Translations under genes and position numbers: made by a program
Part shown: one piece after another, positions 36,561-44,402 of the stretch
Layout of the letters: the number at the start of each line of letters is the position of its first letter
Position numbering within the stretch: position 1 is the first letter of the stretch
The notes under the pieces: generated by a model
Database searches by the model: none
Seen by the model: only the letters and a program-made list of their open reading frames with translations
What the model was told of the DNA's origin: nothing
NCBI RefSeq assembly: GCF_001544295.1
Contig: NZ_BCQF01000015.1
Span: forward strand, 1 to 64,000
Direction: 5' to 3'
Length of the DNA: 64,000 nt
Source of the DNA: Enterococcus pseudoavium NBRC 100491
GTDB taxonomy: Bacteria; Bacillota; Bacilli; Lactobacillales; Enterococcaceae

Positions 36561-37307
36561 CTAACTTTCAATAGCTAGACTGGCATCTTTAGTTAACGCC
36601 AGATAGATTTCATCTAAAGATGAACCCGGCAGTTGGAATTCTTGTTGCAATTCTGCTAAGGTTCCTTGAGCACGGACCTCGCCTTCGTGGAGCACGATGA
36701 AACGATCACAATACTTCTCAGCAGTCGCTAAGATATGTGTAGACATCAAAATTGCGGCCCCTTGCTCTTTCATGGTCACCATCAATTCCAGTAAAGCATT
36801 GATTGCCAAAGGGTCCAGCCCTAAAAATGGTTCATCTATGATATACAAACTGGGTTGAATCAAGAATGCACATAAGACCATCACTTTTTGTTTCATCCCT
36901 TTAGAAAAATTCACCGGAAACCATTCTAACCGATTTTCCAATCGGAAAGTTTTTAGCAACGTTGTAGCCCGCTTCATAGCTTCCTCTTTGGGAATCCCGT
37001 AGGCCATTGCCGTCACCTCGATGTGCTCCCGTAAGGTTAATTCTTCATATAATGAAGGCGTTTCAGGAATATAACCGATTTTTCTGCGATAATTTTCTGG
37101 ATCTTGCTGTAGAGTCAAATCATCGACCACAATTTTTCCCTTTTGTGGCGTCAACAAACCGATAATATTTTTAATCGTCGTTGATTTTCCCGCACCATTC
37201 AAACCGATTAATCCAATCATTTCACCATTTTCAACTTCAAAACTGATATTTTTCAAAACAGGCAAATGACCATAACCGCCTGTTACTTGGTCAATCACTA
37301 ATCCCAT
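36561..37307 (-). CDS. ecsA: ABC transporter ATP-binding protein EcsA
   Basis: A 248-aa ATPase. Walker A is GLNGAGKST, the Q-loop is in IPETPSL, the signature FSKGMKQK replaces LSGGQ (as in Ecs/CcmA-type proteins), Walker B is LYIIDEPFLGLD, and the H-loop follows in STH. The ATG at 37307 has AGGAGTG at good spacing; the frame open to 37370 is not used. Divergent from hit. An extended -10 promoter lies about 150 bases upstream. Confidence 0.93.
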   Translation of the reverse strand: MGLVIDQVTGGYGHLPVLKNISFEVENGEMIGLIGLNGAGKSTTIKNIIGLLTPQKGKIVVDDLTLQQDPENYRRKIGYIPETPSLYEELTLREHIEVTAMAYGIPKEEAMKRATTLLKTFRLENRLEWFPVNFSKGMKQKVMVLCAFLIQPSLYIIDEPFLGLDPLAINALLELMVTMKEQGAAILMSTHILATAEKYCDRFIVLHEGEVRAQGTLAELQQEFQLPGSSLDEIYLALTKDASLAIES

Positions 37308-37626
37308 GTACTCACTCCTAATTGCTATCATATTTTCACTACTTTTTATCGCTGTTTGTTGGCTAACCAATCTGCTTTTAAGTTGCTCCCCTACCTATGT
37401 TATGAAAGCAGTGCGGAAACGCAATTAGCCAAACAGATAGACTGCAATTTTATAATTAGTATTATAGCAGACTCCCTTAGATAATTAATCTTCTCTTGCG
37501 CTTTTCCCGCACAAGTAGAATAAGTTATGGTAAAGTAAAAGAAGCATTTACCGTCGCTGATGCCTCTCTTTTCGCACAAGCGACGCAAAATAAATTACTA
37601 AAGATCAATCGGAAAGGATGTTCTTA
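37308..37626. other. Divergent control region between ecsA and hit
   Basis: Holds the minus-strand extended -10 TGCTATAAT (37461-37469), which would give ecsA a ~150-base leader. On the plus strand an AT-rich stretch near 37500-37545 should contain the hit promoter, but no clear element pair was found. Confidence 0.5.
37461..37469 (-). promoter_or_regulatory. Extended -10 promoter of ecsA
   Basis: TGCTATAAT on the minus strand, a perfect extended -10; the -35 is weak. Confidence 0.5.
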
Positions 37627-38052
37627 ATGGAAAATTGTATTTTTTGTAAAATCATCAACCAAGAGATCCCTAGTTACAAAGTTTATGAGGATGAGAAAGT
37701 CTATGCTTTTCTAGACATTTCACAAGCCACTAAAGGTCATACTTTAATTGTTCCAAAACAACACGTCACGGATATTTTTGAATATGATGAAGAAATCGCC
37801 GCAGCCGTCTTTGCCCGGATTCCTAAAATTGCCCGAGCATTAGAGAAAGCTTTTCCTGAAATGGAAGGATTGAATATTCTAAATAATAATAAAGAATTGG
37901 CCTATCAATCTGTTTTCCATTCTCATATTCATTTAATTCCCCGCTACAGTAAAAAAGATGATTTCTCGATCCATTTTGGAAACCATACAGATCAGCAGAG
38001 TCCCGCAGAAATGCAAGCAATTGCTGATAAGATCAAGGAACAGGTGAAATAA
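37627..38052 (+). CDS. hit: HIT family protein
   Basis: A histidine-triad nucleotide hydrolase or transferase of 141 aa. The triad HSHIHLIPR (HxHxH) is near the C-terminus, and a CxxC (CIFCK) lies at the N-terminus, where some Hit proteins bind zinc. It likely acts on nucleoside phosphoramidates or dinucleotides. The ATG at 37627 follows AAAGGATG; an ATG three codons upstream is less likely. It abuts the ytxH gene (TAA followed directly by ATG). Divergent from ecsAB, the usual firmicute arrangement. Confidence 0.92.
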   Translation: MENCIFCKIINQEIPSYKVYEDEKVYAFLDISQATKGHTLIVPKQHVTDIFEYDEEIAAAVFARIPKIARALEKAFPEMEGLNILNNNKELAYQSVFHSHIHLIPRYSKKDDFSIHFGNHTDQQSPAEMQAIADKIKEQVK

Positions 38053-38439
38053 ATGAGTTTTTTTAAAGGAATCTTATTTGGTGCTGGTCTTGGAACATTA
38101 GGCGGCTTATTATTAGCTCCTCGCAAAGGGGAAGCGACTCGAGAAAAAATCATTACCAACACGCGGGAATTAGTCGAATTAACCGATGAACTAAATGATA
38201 ATCTGTCCGCTTTTCGAGAATCTTTGGTGACATTAAAAGGGACGTTTGATACCCTAGTCCCCGCTTTTAAATCTGGTGTCGAAAAAGATGTCGCGGATTT
38301 TCGTTTTCAAGCCGAGCCTCGCATCCAACAAATTCAAGCACAGTTAGATAAAATCAACCAATCCTTACCAGAGAGCGAGACCCAAACGGTAATAAAAAAA
38401 GGCCGTTTCTCATTAGAAAGACCAACAACGAGTCATTAA
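38053..38439 (+). CDS. YtxH-like protein
   Basis: A 128-aa protein with one glycine-rich hydrophobic segment at the N-terminus (GILFGAGLGTLGGLLLAP, then RKGE), followed by a predicted helical, coiled-coil-like body. This is the YtxH/DUF948-type layout, of unknown function, associated with stress and the membrane in bacilli. It starts immediately after the hit stop, with AGGTGA inside hit as ribosome site. Confidence 0.75.
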   Translation: MSFFKGILFGAGLGTLGGLLLAPRKGEATREKIITNTRELVELTDELNDNLSAFRESLVTLKGTFDTLVPAFKSGVEKDVADFRFQAEPRIQQIQAQLDKINQSLPESETQTVIKKGRFSLERPTTSH

Positions 38440-38525
38440 TAGTTTCTTTTCCTTTCATAATTATGCCTTTAATGTGAATTTTCTCGGAAACTATTTTTAT
38501 CCTCTTTCTTTTACATTTTTAGGTA

Positions 38526-38534
38526 TGGTATAGT
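38526..38534 (+). promoter_or_regulatory. Extended -10 promoter of prsA
   Basis: TGGTATAGT, about 52 bases before the prsA start; the upstream T-rich TTTACA is not at ideal spacing. Confidence 0.45.
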
Positions 38535-38585
38535 TGAAAAGGAAAGAAATACTGTAAATTATAATTTAGGAGTTGTCGCAAAGAA

Positions 38586-39518
38586 ATGAAAAAAAAGATT
38601 CTTTTAGCCACTGCCGGCTTACTAAGTGTCATCACATTGGGAGCCTGCTCAGGTAGTTCCAATCAAGAGATCGCCACTATGAAAGGCGGAAAAATTACCG
38701 TTGAAGACTTCTATAATGAAGCCAAAAAAGATCAAACGAATCAAAGCTTAGTTCGTAATATGATCATCTATAAAGTGTTCGAAAATGCTTATGGTGATAA
38801 AGTCACGGACAAACAAATCGATAAAGAATACAATAAACAAGCTAAACAAATGGGTGATAGCTTTGAAAGCCAATTAAAATCTGCTGGCTATACAAAAAAT
38901 TCGTATAAAGATTATCTAAAACAATCTTTAGCTTTCCAAGAAGGTTTGAAAGCTCATATCAAGATTACTGATAAAGATCTGAAAACAGCGTGGGAATCCT
39001 TCCATCCAGAAGTTACTGCTCGGATTATTCTAGCAAGTAGCGAAGACGAAGCCAAAGAAATCAAAAAACAATTGGATGATAAAGGTGATTTTGCTAAGAT
39101 TGCAAAAGAAAAATCTCAAGATTCCACAACGAAAGATAAAGGTGGCGAAATCAAATTTGATTCGCAATCATCAACGGTACCCGCTGAAGTCAAAGAAGCT
39201 GCCTTCAAGCTAAAAGATGGTGAAGTTTCAGATGTTATTACAGCAATGGATGCTTCGACTTATCAATCAAGCTACTACATTGTCAAGATGGAGAAAAATT
39301 CATCTAAGGGCAATGACATGGATAAATATAAAAAAGAATTGAAACAGATCGCTGAAGATACTAAAATGACTGATCAAACCTTCACTTCTGAAGTTATCTC
39401 AAAAGAATTGAAAAAAGCCAATGTGAAGATTAAAGACGATTCATTTGAAAACATTCTGTCTGATTTCTTGACTACTACAAGCTCAAGTAATAAAGCAACC
39501 ACTGAATCGACAAAATAA
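38586..39518 (+). CDS. prsA: Foldase PrsA (peptidyl-prolyl isomerase lipoprotein)
   Basis: An extracytoplasmic lipoprotein that folds secreted proteins. The signal peptide has basic KKK, a hydrophobic core and lipobox LGAC with Cys21. The N-terminal chaperone part is followed by a parvulin PPIase domain (about residues 140-240: ARIILASSEDEA, GDFAKIAKEKSQD, GGEIKFD, AAFKLKDGEVS), then a C-terminal helical region and a Ser/Thr tail. The 310-aa length is normal. The ribosome site is TTAGGAG. Its own promoter and terminator make it monocistronic. Confidence 0.93.
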   Translation: MKKKILLATAGLLSVITLGACSGSSNQEIATMKGGKITVEDFYNEAKKDQTNQSLVRNMIIYKVFENAYGDKVTDKQIDKEYNKQAKQMGDSFESQLKSAGYTKNSYKDYLKQSLAFQEGLKAHIKITDKDLKTAWESFHPEVTARIILASSEDEAKEIKKQLDDKGDFAKIAKEKSQDSTTKDKGGEIKFDSQSSTVPAEVKEAAFKLKDGEVSDVITAMDASTYQSSYYIVKMEKNSSKGNDMDKYKKELKQIAEDTKMTDQTFTSEVISKELKKANVKIKDDSFENILSDFLTTTSSSNKATTESTK

Positions 39519-39528
39519 TTTAAATGCT

Positions 39529-39564
39529 TAAGGGGACTTCCACACGGAGTTCCCTTTTTTTTAC
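39529..39564 (+). terminator. Terminator of prsA
   Basis: AAGGGGACTTCC with GGAGTTCCCTT (one mismatch and one bulge) ends in eight Ts. Confidence 0.75.
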
Positions 39565-39618
39565 TATTCATGCTACAATAAAGTAGAGAATACTTATAAG
39601 GAAATAGGTGGACAATCC

Positions 39619-40446
39619 ATGAAACATTTTGCCTCAAAAGAAGCAGAAAAAGACTATTATGAACACGAAGCGGATGAAGCGGAATTCATCGCTTGGTATA
39701 AAAAACAAGATCAGCCAGAATACGACAAACCTTCCGTGACGGTCGATATTGTCATTATGGGCTACAACAAAGAAGAAGATCAGTTAAAAATTTTATTGAT
39801 TCAACGACGAGGAAATCCCTATCGGAATTCTTGGGCCTTACCGGGCGGCTTCGTAGAACGTAATGAATCTACCAATGACAGTGTTCGCCGCGAAACGGCT
39901 GAAGAAACTGGTTTAACCATCGGACGTAAAAGCGTTGAGCAGCTTCATACTTTCAGTACACCGAATCGTGATCCCCGTGGTTGGGTGATTACAGTAAGTT
40001 ATTTGGCCTTTATCGGACAAGTGCCGCCAACCGCTGGTGACGATACCCAAGATGCCCGTTGGTTCAATCTGGAACGTCATGGTGAAACAATCAGCTTGAC
40101 GAGTGATGATATTTCGATCGAGATCGAATTGGAAGCTGGCAAGTCGGTCGGCAAAGACACCTTAGCTTTTGACCACAATGAAATCATCCGGAAAGCCTTC
40201 AATCGGGTCTTGAATAAAATGGACCATGAACCATTGATCTTACAAGTTTTAGGCGAAGAGTTTACGATCACTGAAGCTCGCAAAGTATTTGCGAAATTTT
40301 TAGGGGTTGATTTCAGAACGGTCGATCACTCGAATTTCAAAAAAGCGATGTTACAGTACTTTGATGAAATCGGTGAACGCCCAGTCGGAATCGGCCGGCC
40401 TTCAAAGATTTATCGGTTAAAAGATGAAATCGGTGAAAAAAAATAA
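39619..40446 (+). CDS. NUDIX hydrolase-like regulator (NrtR type)
   Basis: A 275-aa protein with an N-terminal NUDIX domain and a C-terminal winged-helix domain (FAKFLGVDFRTVDHSNFKKAML, shown in part, and RPSKIYRLK). This layout marks NrtR-like regulators, which sense ADP-ribose or related nucleotides and often repress NAD or sugar genes. The NUDIX box is intact (residues 77-99: Gly77, Glu83, Arg91-Glu92, Glu95-Glu96), so a hydrolase activity is possible. The regulated genes are not evident; no NAD genes are adjacent. An extended -10 TGCTACAAT lies upstream. Confidence 0.8.
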   Translation: MKHFASKEAEKDYYEHEADEAEFIAWYKKQDQPEYDKPSVTVDIVIMGYNKEEDQLKILLIQRRGNPYRNSWALPGGFVERNESTNDSVRRETAEETGLTIGRKSVEQLHTFSTPNRDPRGWVITVSYLAFIGQVPPTAGDDTQDARWFNLERHGETISLTSDDISIEIELEAGKSVGKDTLAFDHNEIIRKAFNRVLNKMDHEPLILQVLGEEFTITEARKVFAKFLGVDFRTVDHSNFKKAMLQYFDEIGERPVGIGRPSKIYRLKDEIGEKK

Positions 40447-40455
40447 AAGTTTTAC

Positions 40456-40485
40456 TTACATGAACAAAAGAAATCTGTTTATAAT
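40456..40485 (+). promoter_or_regulatory. Promoter of the unassigned leader RNA
   Basis: TTACAT (40456-40461) and TATAAT (40480-40485) at 18 bases, just after the NUDIX gene. Confidence 0.6.
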
Positions 40486-40491
40486 GGAAAC

Positions 40492-40570
40492 AGCAAAAAA
40501 TTGTCTTTCCATAACGCAGTGAAGATTCCCCCGCGGTTATCGTAACGAGTTATACGATCGCCGCTTTTTT
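40492..40570 (+). ncRNA. Unassigned leader or small RNA with terminator
   Basis: From the promoter above, a transcript would run about 75 bases and meet a strong hairpin (40533-40564, 11 of 12 pairs) followed by six Ts. An upstream ATAACGC (40511-40517) can pair with GCGGTTAT (40533-40540), which would break that hairpin. This is the arrangement of an attenuator or riboswitch. The downstream gene begins 107 bases later. It does not match a riboswitch class that I recognise; a stand-alone small RNA is the alternative. Confidence 0.55.
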
Positions 40571-40676
40571 GTATTCATTCTGCTTTTGGCAGAGTAGCAA
40601 ATTATTACTGAGTACAGTTGATCCCTAAAAATAAGTCGGTTAAACAGCAACTGTATTCAAAATAGGAGGAATCTTT

Positions 40677-41156
40677 ATGCCCGAAAATAAGAGAGAAAGT
40701 TTTGTTTATACTTTGTTAATGTGTTTCGTAATGGTCTTTTGGATGAGCTTGTATAACATTTATTTACACACCGGCAGTTTGTCCGTGGACGTTCTAAAAA
40801 CGGCCTGGATTGGCTTGCCCTTGGGGTATTGTTGTGCGCTCTTTTTAGACTGGTTCATCGTTTCGACCCCCGCTAAGAAACTCGCTTTTAAATTATTACC
40901 GACTTTTGCTAGTCCGTTACGAAAAGTCTTGACCGTTTCTAGCTGTATGGTATTGCCGATGGTTTTTTTCATGTCATTATATGGTACGCTCGAGGTACTT
41001 AGTCAAACTCAAGAATGGCATCAGCTCTTCTTTATTTGGATCACAAATATTTTGAGAAATCTCATTATGGCTCTGCCCTTCCAATTAATCATCGCTGGGC
41101 CGCTCGTCCGGAAAATCTTTAGAAAAATTTTCCCCGTAGGCACAATTATCGCATAA
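40677..41156 (+). CDS. DUF2798-type membrane protein
   Basis: A 159-aa protein with four hydrophobic helices arranged as two similar halves. Each half begins with a FVMVFWMSLYN- or MVFFMSLYGT-like segment and ends in a helix plus a conserved proline. This is the DUF2798 layout; function is unknown, though such proteins are often called putative transporters. AGGAGG precedes the ATG. The gene lies behind the unassigned leader RNA and has its own terminator. Confidence 0.7.
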   Translation: MPENKRESFVYTLLMCFVMVFWMSLYNIYLHTGSLSVDVLKTAWIGLPLGYCCALFLDWFIVSTPAKKLAFKLLPTFASPLRKVLTVSSCMVLPMVFFMSLYGTLEVLSQTQEWHQLFFIWITNILRNLIMALPFQLIIAGPLVRKIFRKIFPVGTIIA

Positions 41157-41162
41157 CGTAAA

Positions 41163-41203
41163 AAAGGTTATTCCAGAGACTACTTGCTGGAACAACCTTT
41201 TTT
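41163..41203 (+). terminator. Terminator of the DUF2798 gene
   Basis: AAAGGTTATTCCAG pairs with CTGGAACAACCTTT (one A-C mismatch) and is followed by a T-run. Confidence 0.8.
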
Positions 41204-41278
41204 CCTTTTTCTAGTATAGAAATTTATTATTCTATCCTTTCATTTTTTAAGAAGAACAAGTTTGCTTAAAACGGATGT

Positions 41279-42094
41279 TTACTGGGCCAAATTAGTTAAA
41301 ATTTCTTGATACCTTTGCGTTGCTAACTCACTTGGTTGATTCTTTCTACAAAAACTCAATTTGCGCAACTTAGGAACTACTCGTTCCACTACTATCTGGT
41401 CAGCTACTATTTTTTCTTTCAGTGCCATAAAGGCTTCTTGAAAACGCGGATCATTCCGTGCCTTTTCATAAAAAGATAGAACATACAGGTAATAAAACAA
41501 CCCATACCCCCGAAAAGGATATTCCACTTGCATAAACAGTGTTCCAATCCCATAATGACAAGGTCCCAACGGTAATTTCGTCTCCCAATGATTCAATAGA
41601 AATTCTACGGTATCATCTAATTCGGCTTCTTCGACAAATGTTGTCCGACGAAATAATTCCAACGCATTCAACGTTGGTAACGGATTGGAAAATTCGGTTT
41701 CCGCTCCTTTCCCAAAAAAGAATTTTTTACACCACCAGCCGCCGTCTTTGTAACGTGTCGCTAATAAATGTTCCACCGTCTGTTTCATTCGAAGATCAGC
41801 CCCATGACCTAAACGTACTAAAAGAGTCGCAGCCGGAATGGTTTGGCAAGGAAATACGGCCCCTTGAGGATAAAGCTTGAACTCGCCAGGTTCGCGCCAA
41901 CTTTCCCACAGTAATTCGGCGACCTTTTGTAAGACCTCTTCTTGCGGGTCCATCCCTAATTCCAATAAATACTCAGCCGATTCTAAACAAGAAAATGGTG
42001 CCCCCTTACTTAAACGCTTATCCTCGGTCGTCCAATAATCCCAGCCTTGATCGTAGCGATGAGCGAAAATTGCTTGAATATCTTCATTATGCAT
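41279..42094 (-). CDS. Prenyltransferase/squalene-oxidase-repeat-like protein
   Basis: A 271-aa, Trp- and aromatic-rich helical protein with repeat blocks such as FSCLESAEYLLELG, AATLLVRLGHG, VEHLLATRYKDGGWWC and LNALELFRR. This resembles an alpha/alpha-toroid fold seen in prenyltransferases and squalene cyclases, but at this length and with no recognised catalytic DXDD motif it is probably a fold relative of unknown function. Monocistronic; the neighbouring repeat and rlmN are unrelated in role. Confidence 0.6.
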   Translation of the reverse strand: MHNEDIQAIFAHRYDQGWDYWTTEDKRLSKGAPFSCLESAEYLLELGMDPQEEVLQKVAELLWESWREPGEFKLYPQGAVFPCQTIPAATLLVRLGHGADLRMKQTVEHLLATRYKDGGWWCKKFFFGKGAETEFSNPLPTLNALELFRRTTFVEEAELDDTVEFLLNHWETKLPLGPCHYGIGTLFMQVEYPFRGYGLFYYLYVLSFYEKARNDPRFQEAFMALKEKIVADQIVVERVVPKLRKLSFCRKNQPSELATQRYQEILTNLAQ

Positions 42095-42136
42095 CCCGCA
42101 CCCCTTTGGTAACCTTTTCTTCTAGTATAACAAAAA

Positions 42137-42250
42137 GGATGTGTGACAAGATTCTTGTCACACATCCTTTTTCTGAATAAATGGTATTGCAAAAGTAGCT
42201 TCTTCGAAAATAAGACGAAATTTCTTGAAACTGATCCTTTTGTCACAACC
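42137..42250 (-). repeat. Dispersed intergenic repeat, copy 2
   Basis: A hairpin (AAGGATGTGTGACA and complement, 42137-42171) followed by CTGAATAAAT, CAAAAGTAGCTT, ACGAAAT, TTTCTTGAA and TTTTGTCA, collinear with the copy at 11271-11430 but missing about 40 central bases. It abuts the rlmN stop as copy 1 abuts plsC and can terminate rlmN. Confidence 0.75.
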
Positions 42251-42258
42251 TCAATCAG

Positions 42259-43326
42259 CTACTTAGCTGCAACTTTTTTCATTTGCTTACTACGGAGTTG
42301 CCCACAAGCAGCATCGATATCCGTGCCATGTTCTTTACGAATCACACAGTTGATACCATTTTTTTTCAGGACATCGTAAAAACGTAACACGTCCGCTTTA
42401 CTGCTACGGGAATATTGATCATGTTCACTGACAGGGTTATAAGGAATTAGATTTACATAGACTAATTTTTTCTTATCCTTCATCAAGTCTGCCAGCTGCT
42501 GGGCATGATCTGGCCGATCATTAACACCAGCTAACATAATATATTCGAACGTGACCCGCCGATTGGTCTCTGCGATATAGTAATCCACAGCTTCCATCAA
42601 CTTTTCAATTGTAAAACTGCGGTTAATCCGCATGATTGATGACCGAACTTCATTATTTGGCGCATGCAAGGAAATCGCCAAGTTTACTTGCAGCCCATTC
42701 TCTGCAAATTTTTTGATCTTTGGTACAAGTCCACTTGTTGAAACGGTAATGTGGCGGGCACCGATTGCCATACCTTTATCATCATTGATTACTTGTAAAA
42801 AGTCCATGACGTTGTCATAATTGTCAAACGGCTCGCCAATCCCCATCACAACGACGTGAGACACGCGTTCGTCTTCATCACGTTCATCAAAATAGTGTTG
42901 AACCAACATGATCTGAGCAACGATTTCTCCAGCGGTTAGATCCCGTTGTTTCTTCAACAAGCCGGATGCACAAAAAGTACAACCGATATTACAGCCTACT
43001 TGGGTTGTTACGCAAACCGATAAACCGTACTCTTGACGCATTAAGACTGTTTCGATCATCAAATGATCCGGTAGTTCGAATAAATATTTGACAGTACCAT
43101 CACTGGCTTCTTGCACCACTAATTGTTTTAACGGATTGATCACGAAATTTTCTTCTAATAAAGCAATGGTTTGTTTCGATAAATTGCTCATCTCCGAAAA
43201 TTCACTAACCCGACTGCGATAGAGCCATTCCCAAACTTGCGTTGCGCGGAATTTCTTTTCACCGTGTGCTAAAAACCATTCGACCAATTCTGTTCTTCTT
43301 AAACCATAGATTGAAGGTTTCTCCAA
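42259..43326 (-). CDS. rlmN: Dual-specificity 23S/tRNA adenine-C2 methyltransferase RlmN
   Basis: A radical-SAM enzyme that methylates A2503 of 23S rRNA (and A37 in some tRNAs). The 355-aa protein has the CX3CX2C iron-sulfur motif (GCTFCASG region), GEPFDNYDN and HAPN. The catalytic Cys near the C-terminus is in DAACGQLR, and a mechanistic Cys is probably in NCVIRKEHG. It belongs to RlmN rather than the resistance enzyme Cfr on the basis of its N-terminus and CGQL end, though I could not compare them in full. The start has AGGAGGAAATATC. Confidence 0.93.
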   Translation of the reverse strand: MEKPSIYGLRRTELVEWFLAHGEKKFRATQVWEWLYRSRVSEFSEMSNLSKQTIALLEENFVINPLKQLVVQEASDGTVKYLFELPDHLMIETVLMRQEYGLSVCVTTQVGCNIGCTFCASGLLKKQRDLTAGEIVAQIMLVQHYFDERDEDERVSHVVVMGIGEPFDNYDNVMDFLQVINDDKGMAIGARHITVSTSGLVPKIKKFAENGLQVNLAISLHAPNNEVRSSIMRINRSFTIEKLMEAVDYYIAETNRRVTFEYIMLAGVNDRPDHAQQLADLMKDKKKLVYVNLIPYNPVSEHDQYSRSSKADVLRFYDVLKKNGINCVIRKEHGTDIDAACGQLRSKQMKKVAAK

Positions 43327-43582
43327 GATATTTCCTCCTAGTTCAACAAAATATTTTCTTGAAAGAAAAAATATTTTGATTTCTATTTAATTTTATTTTT
43401 TATATCCTAACTCTTTAATCAACTGATTCAACAACTATCTGCTTCTTTTTAGTTAACTGAAAACAATTGAAAAAAGCTGAAAACATTCGTTACATACTAT
43501 AACCGATTCATTCAGAGAAAACAATCCACTTTAAGAAAAAGACATAAATTCATCACCAAGCCGTGCTTCCATTCTTAGAAAA

Positions 43583-43611
43583 AGAGTAAGAGACACATTG
43601 CCTCTTACTCT
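43583..43611 (-). terminator. Terminator of the glycyl radical operon
   Basis: AGAGTAAGAG and its complement around a 9-base loop, overlapping the activase stop, with TTTTTC on the minus strand. Confidence 0.75.
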
Positions 43612-44387
43612 AGTCCATCGATATTCGCGCTGATTCCCGCTTCTTCAAATTTCATTTTGATTTTTTCGATTTCTACTTGTTTCAAAGTTTGTGCTTCTTT
43701 CATACTGTACTCCCAGCCTAGATAGTCATATTTACTGCTACCATATTGATGAAAGGGCAATAAATGTACCTCTTGAACAGAACGTTTATTTAAAAATGCA
43801 ATAATCTGCTGGATATTTTTTTCATTCGTCGTGAACTCAGGAATCAACGGGACGCGCGGAATCACTTGGAGTTGTTCTTGTGTCAAAAGATAGTCGAAAT
43901 TCTCTTGAACTATTTTCTGATCAAGTCCAATCACTCGTTTGGCCTTATCATGATCCATAATCTTCAAATCAAAAAGTACTTGATCAACATACGGTACTAA
44001 TTTTTTTAAGCGTTCTACTGGGAAACAGCCTGTTGTCTCAATTGCCGTATGAATTCCAAGTTCTTTCAGTTCTTGAAGAAATTCACTAGCGAATTCTGCC
44101 TGCATCAAGACTTCTCCCCCAGACAAGGTTACCCCACCACCAGAAGTGCGATAAAAAATTTCGTCTTTCAACACTTCATCTAATAATTCTTCCACCGACC
44201 ACCATTGTCCAATTTGTTCGATTCTACCATTCTTTTTCCACGTGGTCGTTTCAACCTGTTTCCGTGACTCAGGATTAGAACACCAAGGACAGCGTAACGG
44301 ACACCCCTTAAAAAAAACTAGCGTTCGGATCCCACCACCATCATGAACCGAGTAACGTTGATGATTAAAAATCAAGCCTTTTTTCAT
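43605..44387 (-). CDS. Glycyl-radical enzyme activating protein
   Basis: A radical-SAM activase of 260 aa that installs the glycyl radical on its partner. The cluster motif CX3CX2C is Cys29, Cys33, Cys36 (GCPLRCPWC). SAM-binding blocks follow as TLSGGEV, ETTG and DLKIMD. It lacks the two-cluster ferredoxin insert seen in many activases of choline, glycerol or aromatic GREs; the region after Cys36 is only ~25 residues, closer to PflA/PflC-type size. It starts 15 bases after the GRE stop, so the two are coexpressed. Confidence 0.92.
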   Translation of the reverse strand: MKKGLIFNHQRYSVHDGGGIRTLVFFKGCPLRCPWCSNPESRKQVETTTWKKNGRIEQIGQWWSVEELLDEVLKDEIFYRTSGGGVTLSGGEVLMQAEFASEFLQELKELGIHTAIETTGCFPVERLKKLVPYVDQVLFDLKIMDHDKAKRVIGLDQKIVQENFDYLLTQEQLQVIPRVPLIPEFTTNEKNIQQIIAFLNKRSVQEVHLLPFHQYGSSKYDYLGWEYSMKEAQTLKQVEIEKIKMKFEEAGISANIDGLE

Positions 44388-44402
44388 TTTTGATCCCTCA
44401 TT

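Noticed and set aside
42259-43326. Cfr-type multidrug resistance methyltransferase
   Set aside because: Motifs and C-terminus read as ordinary chromosomal RlmN, with no mobile-element context.
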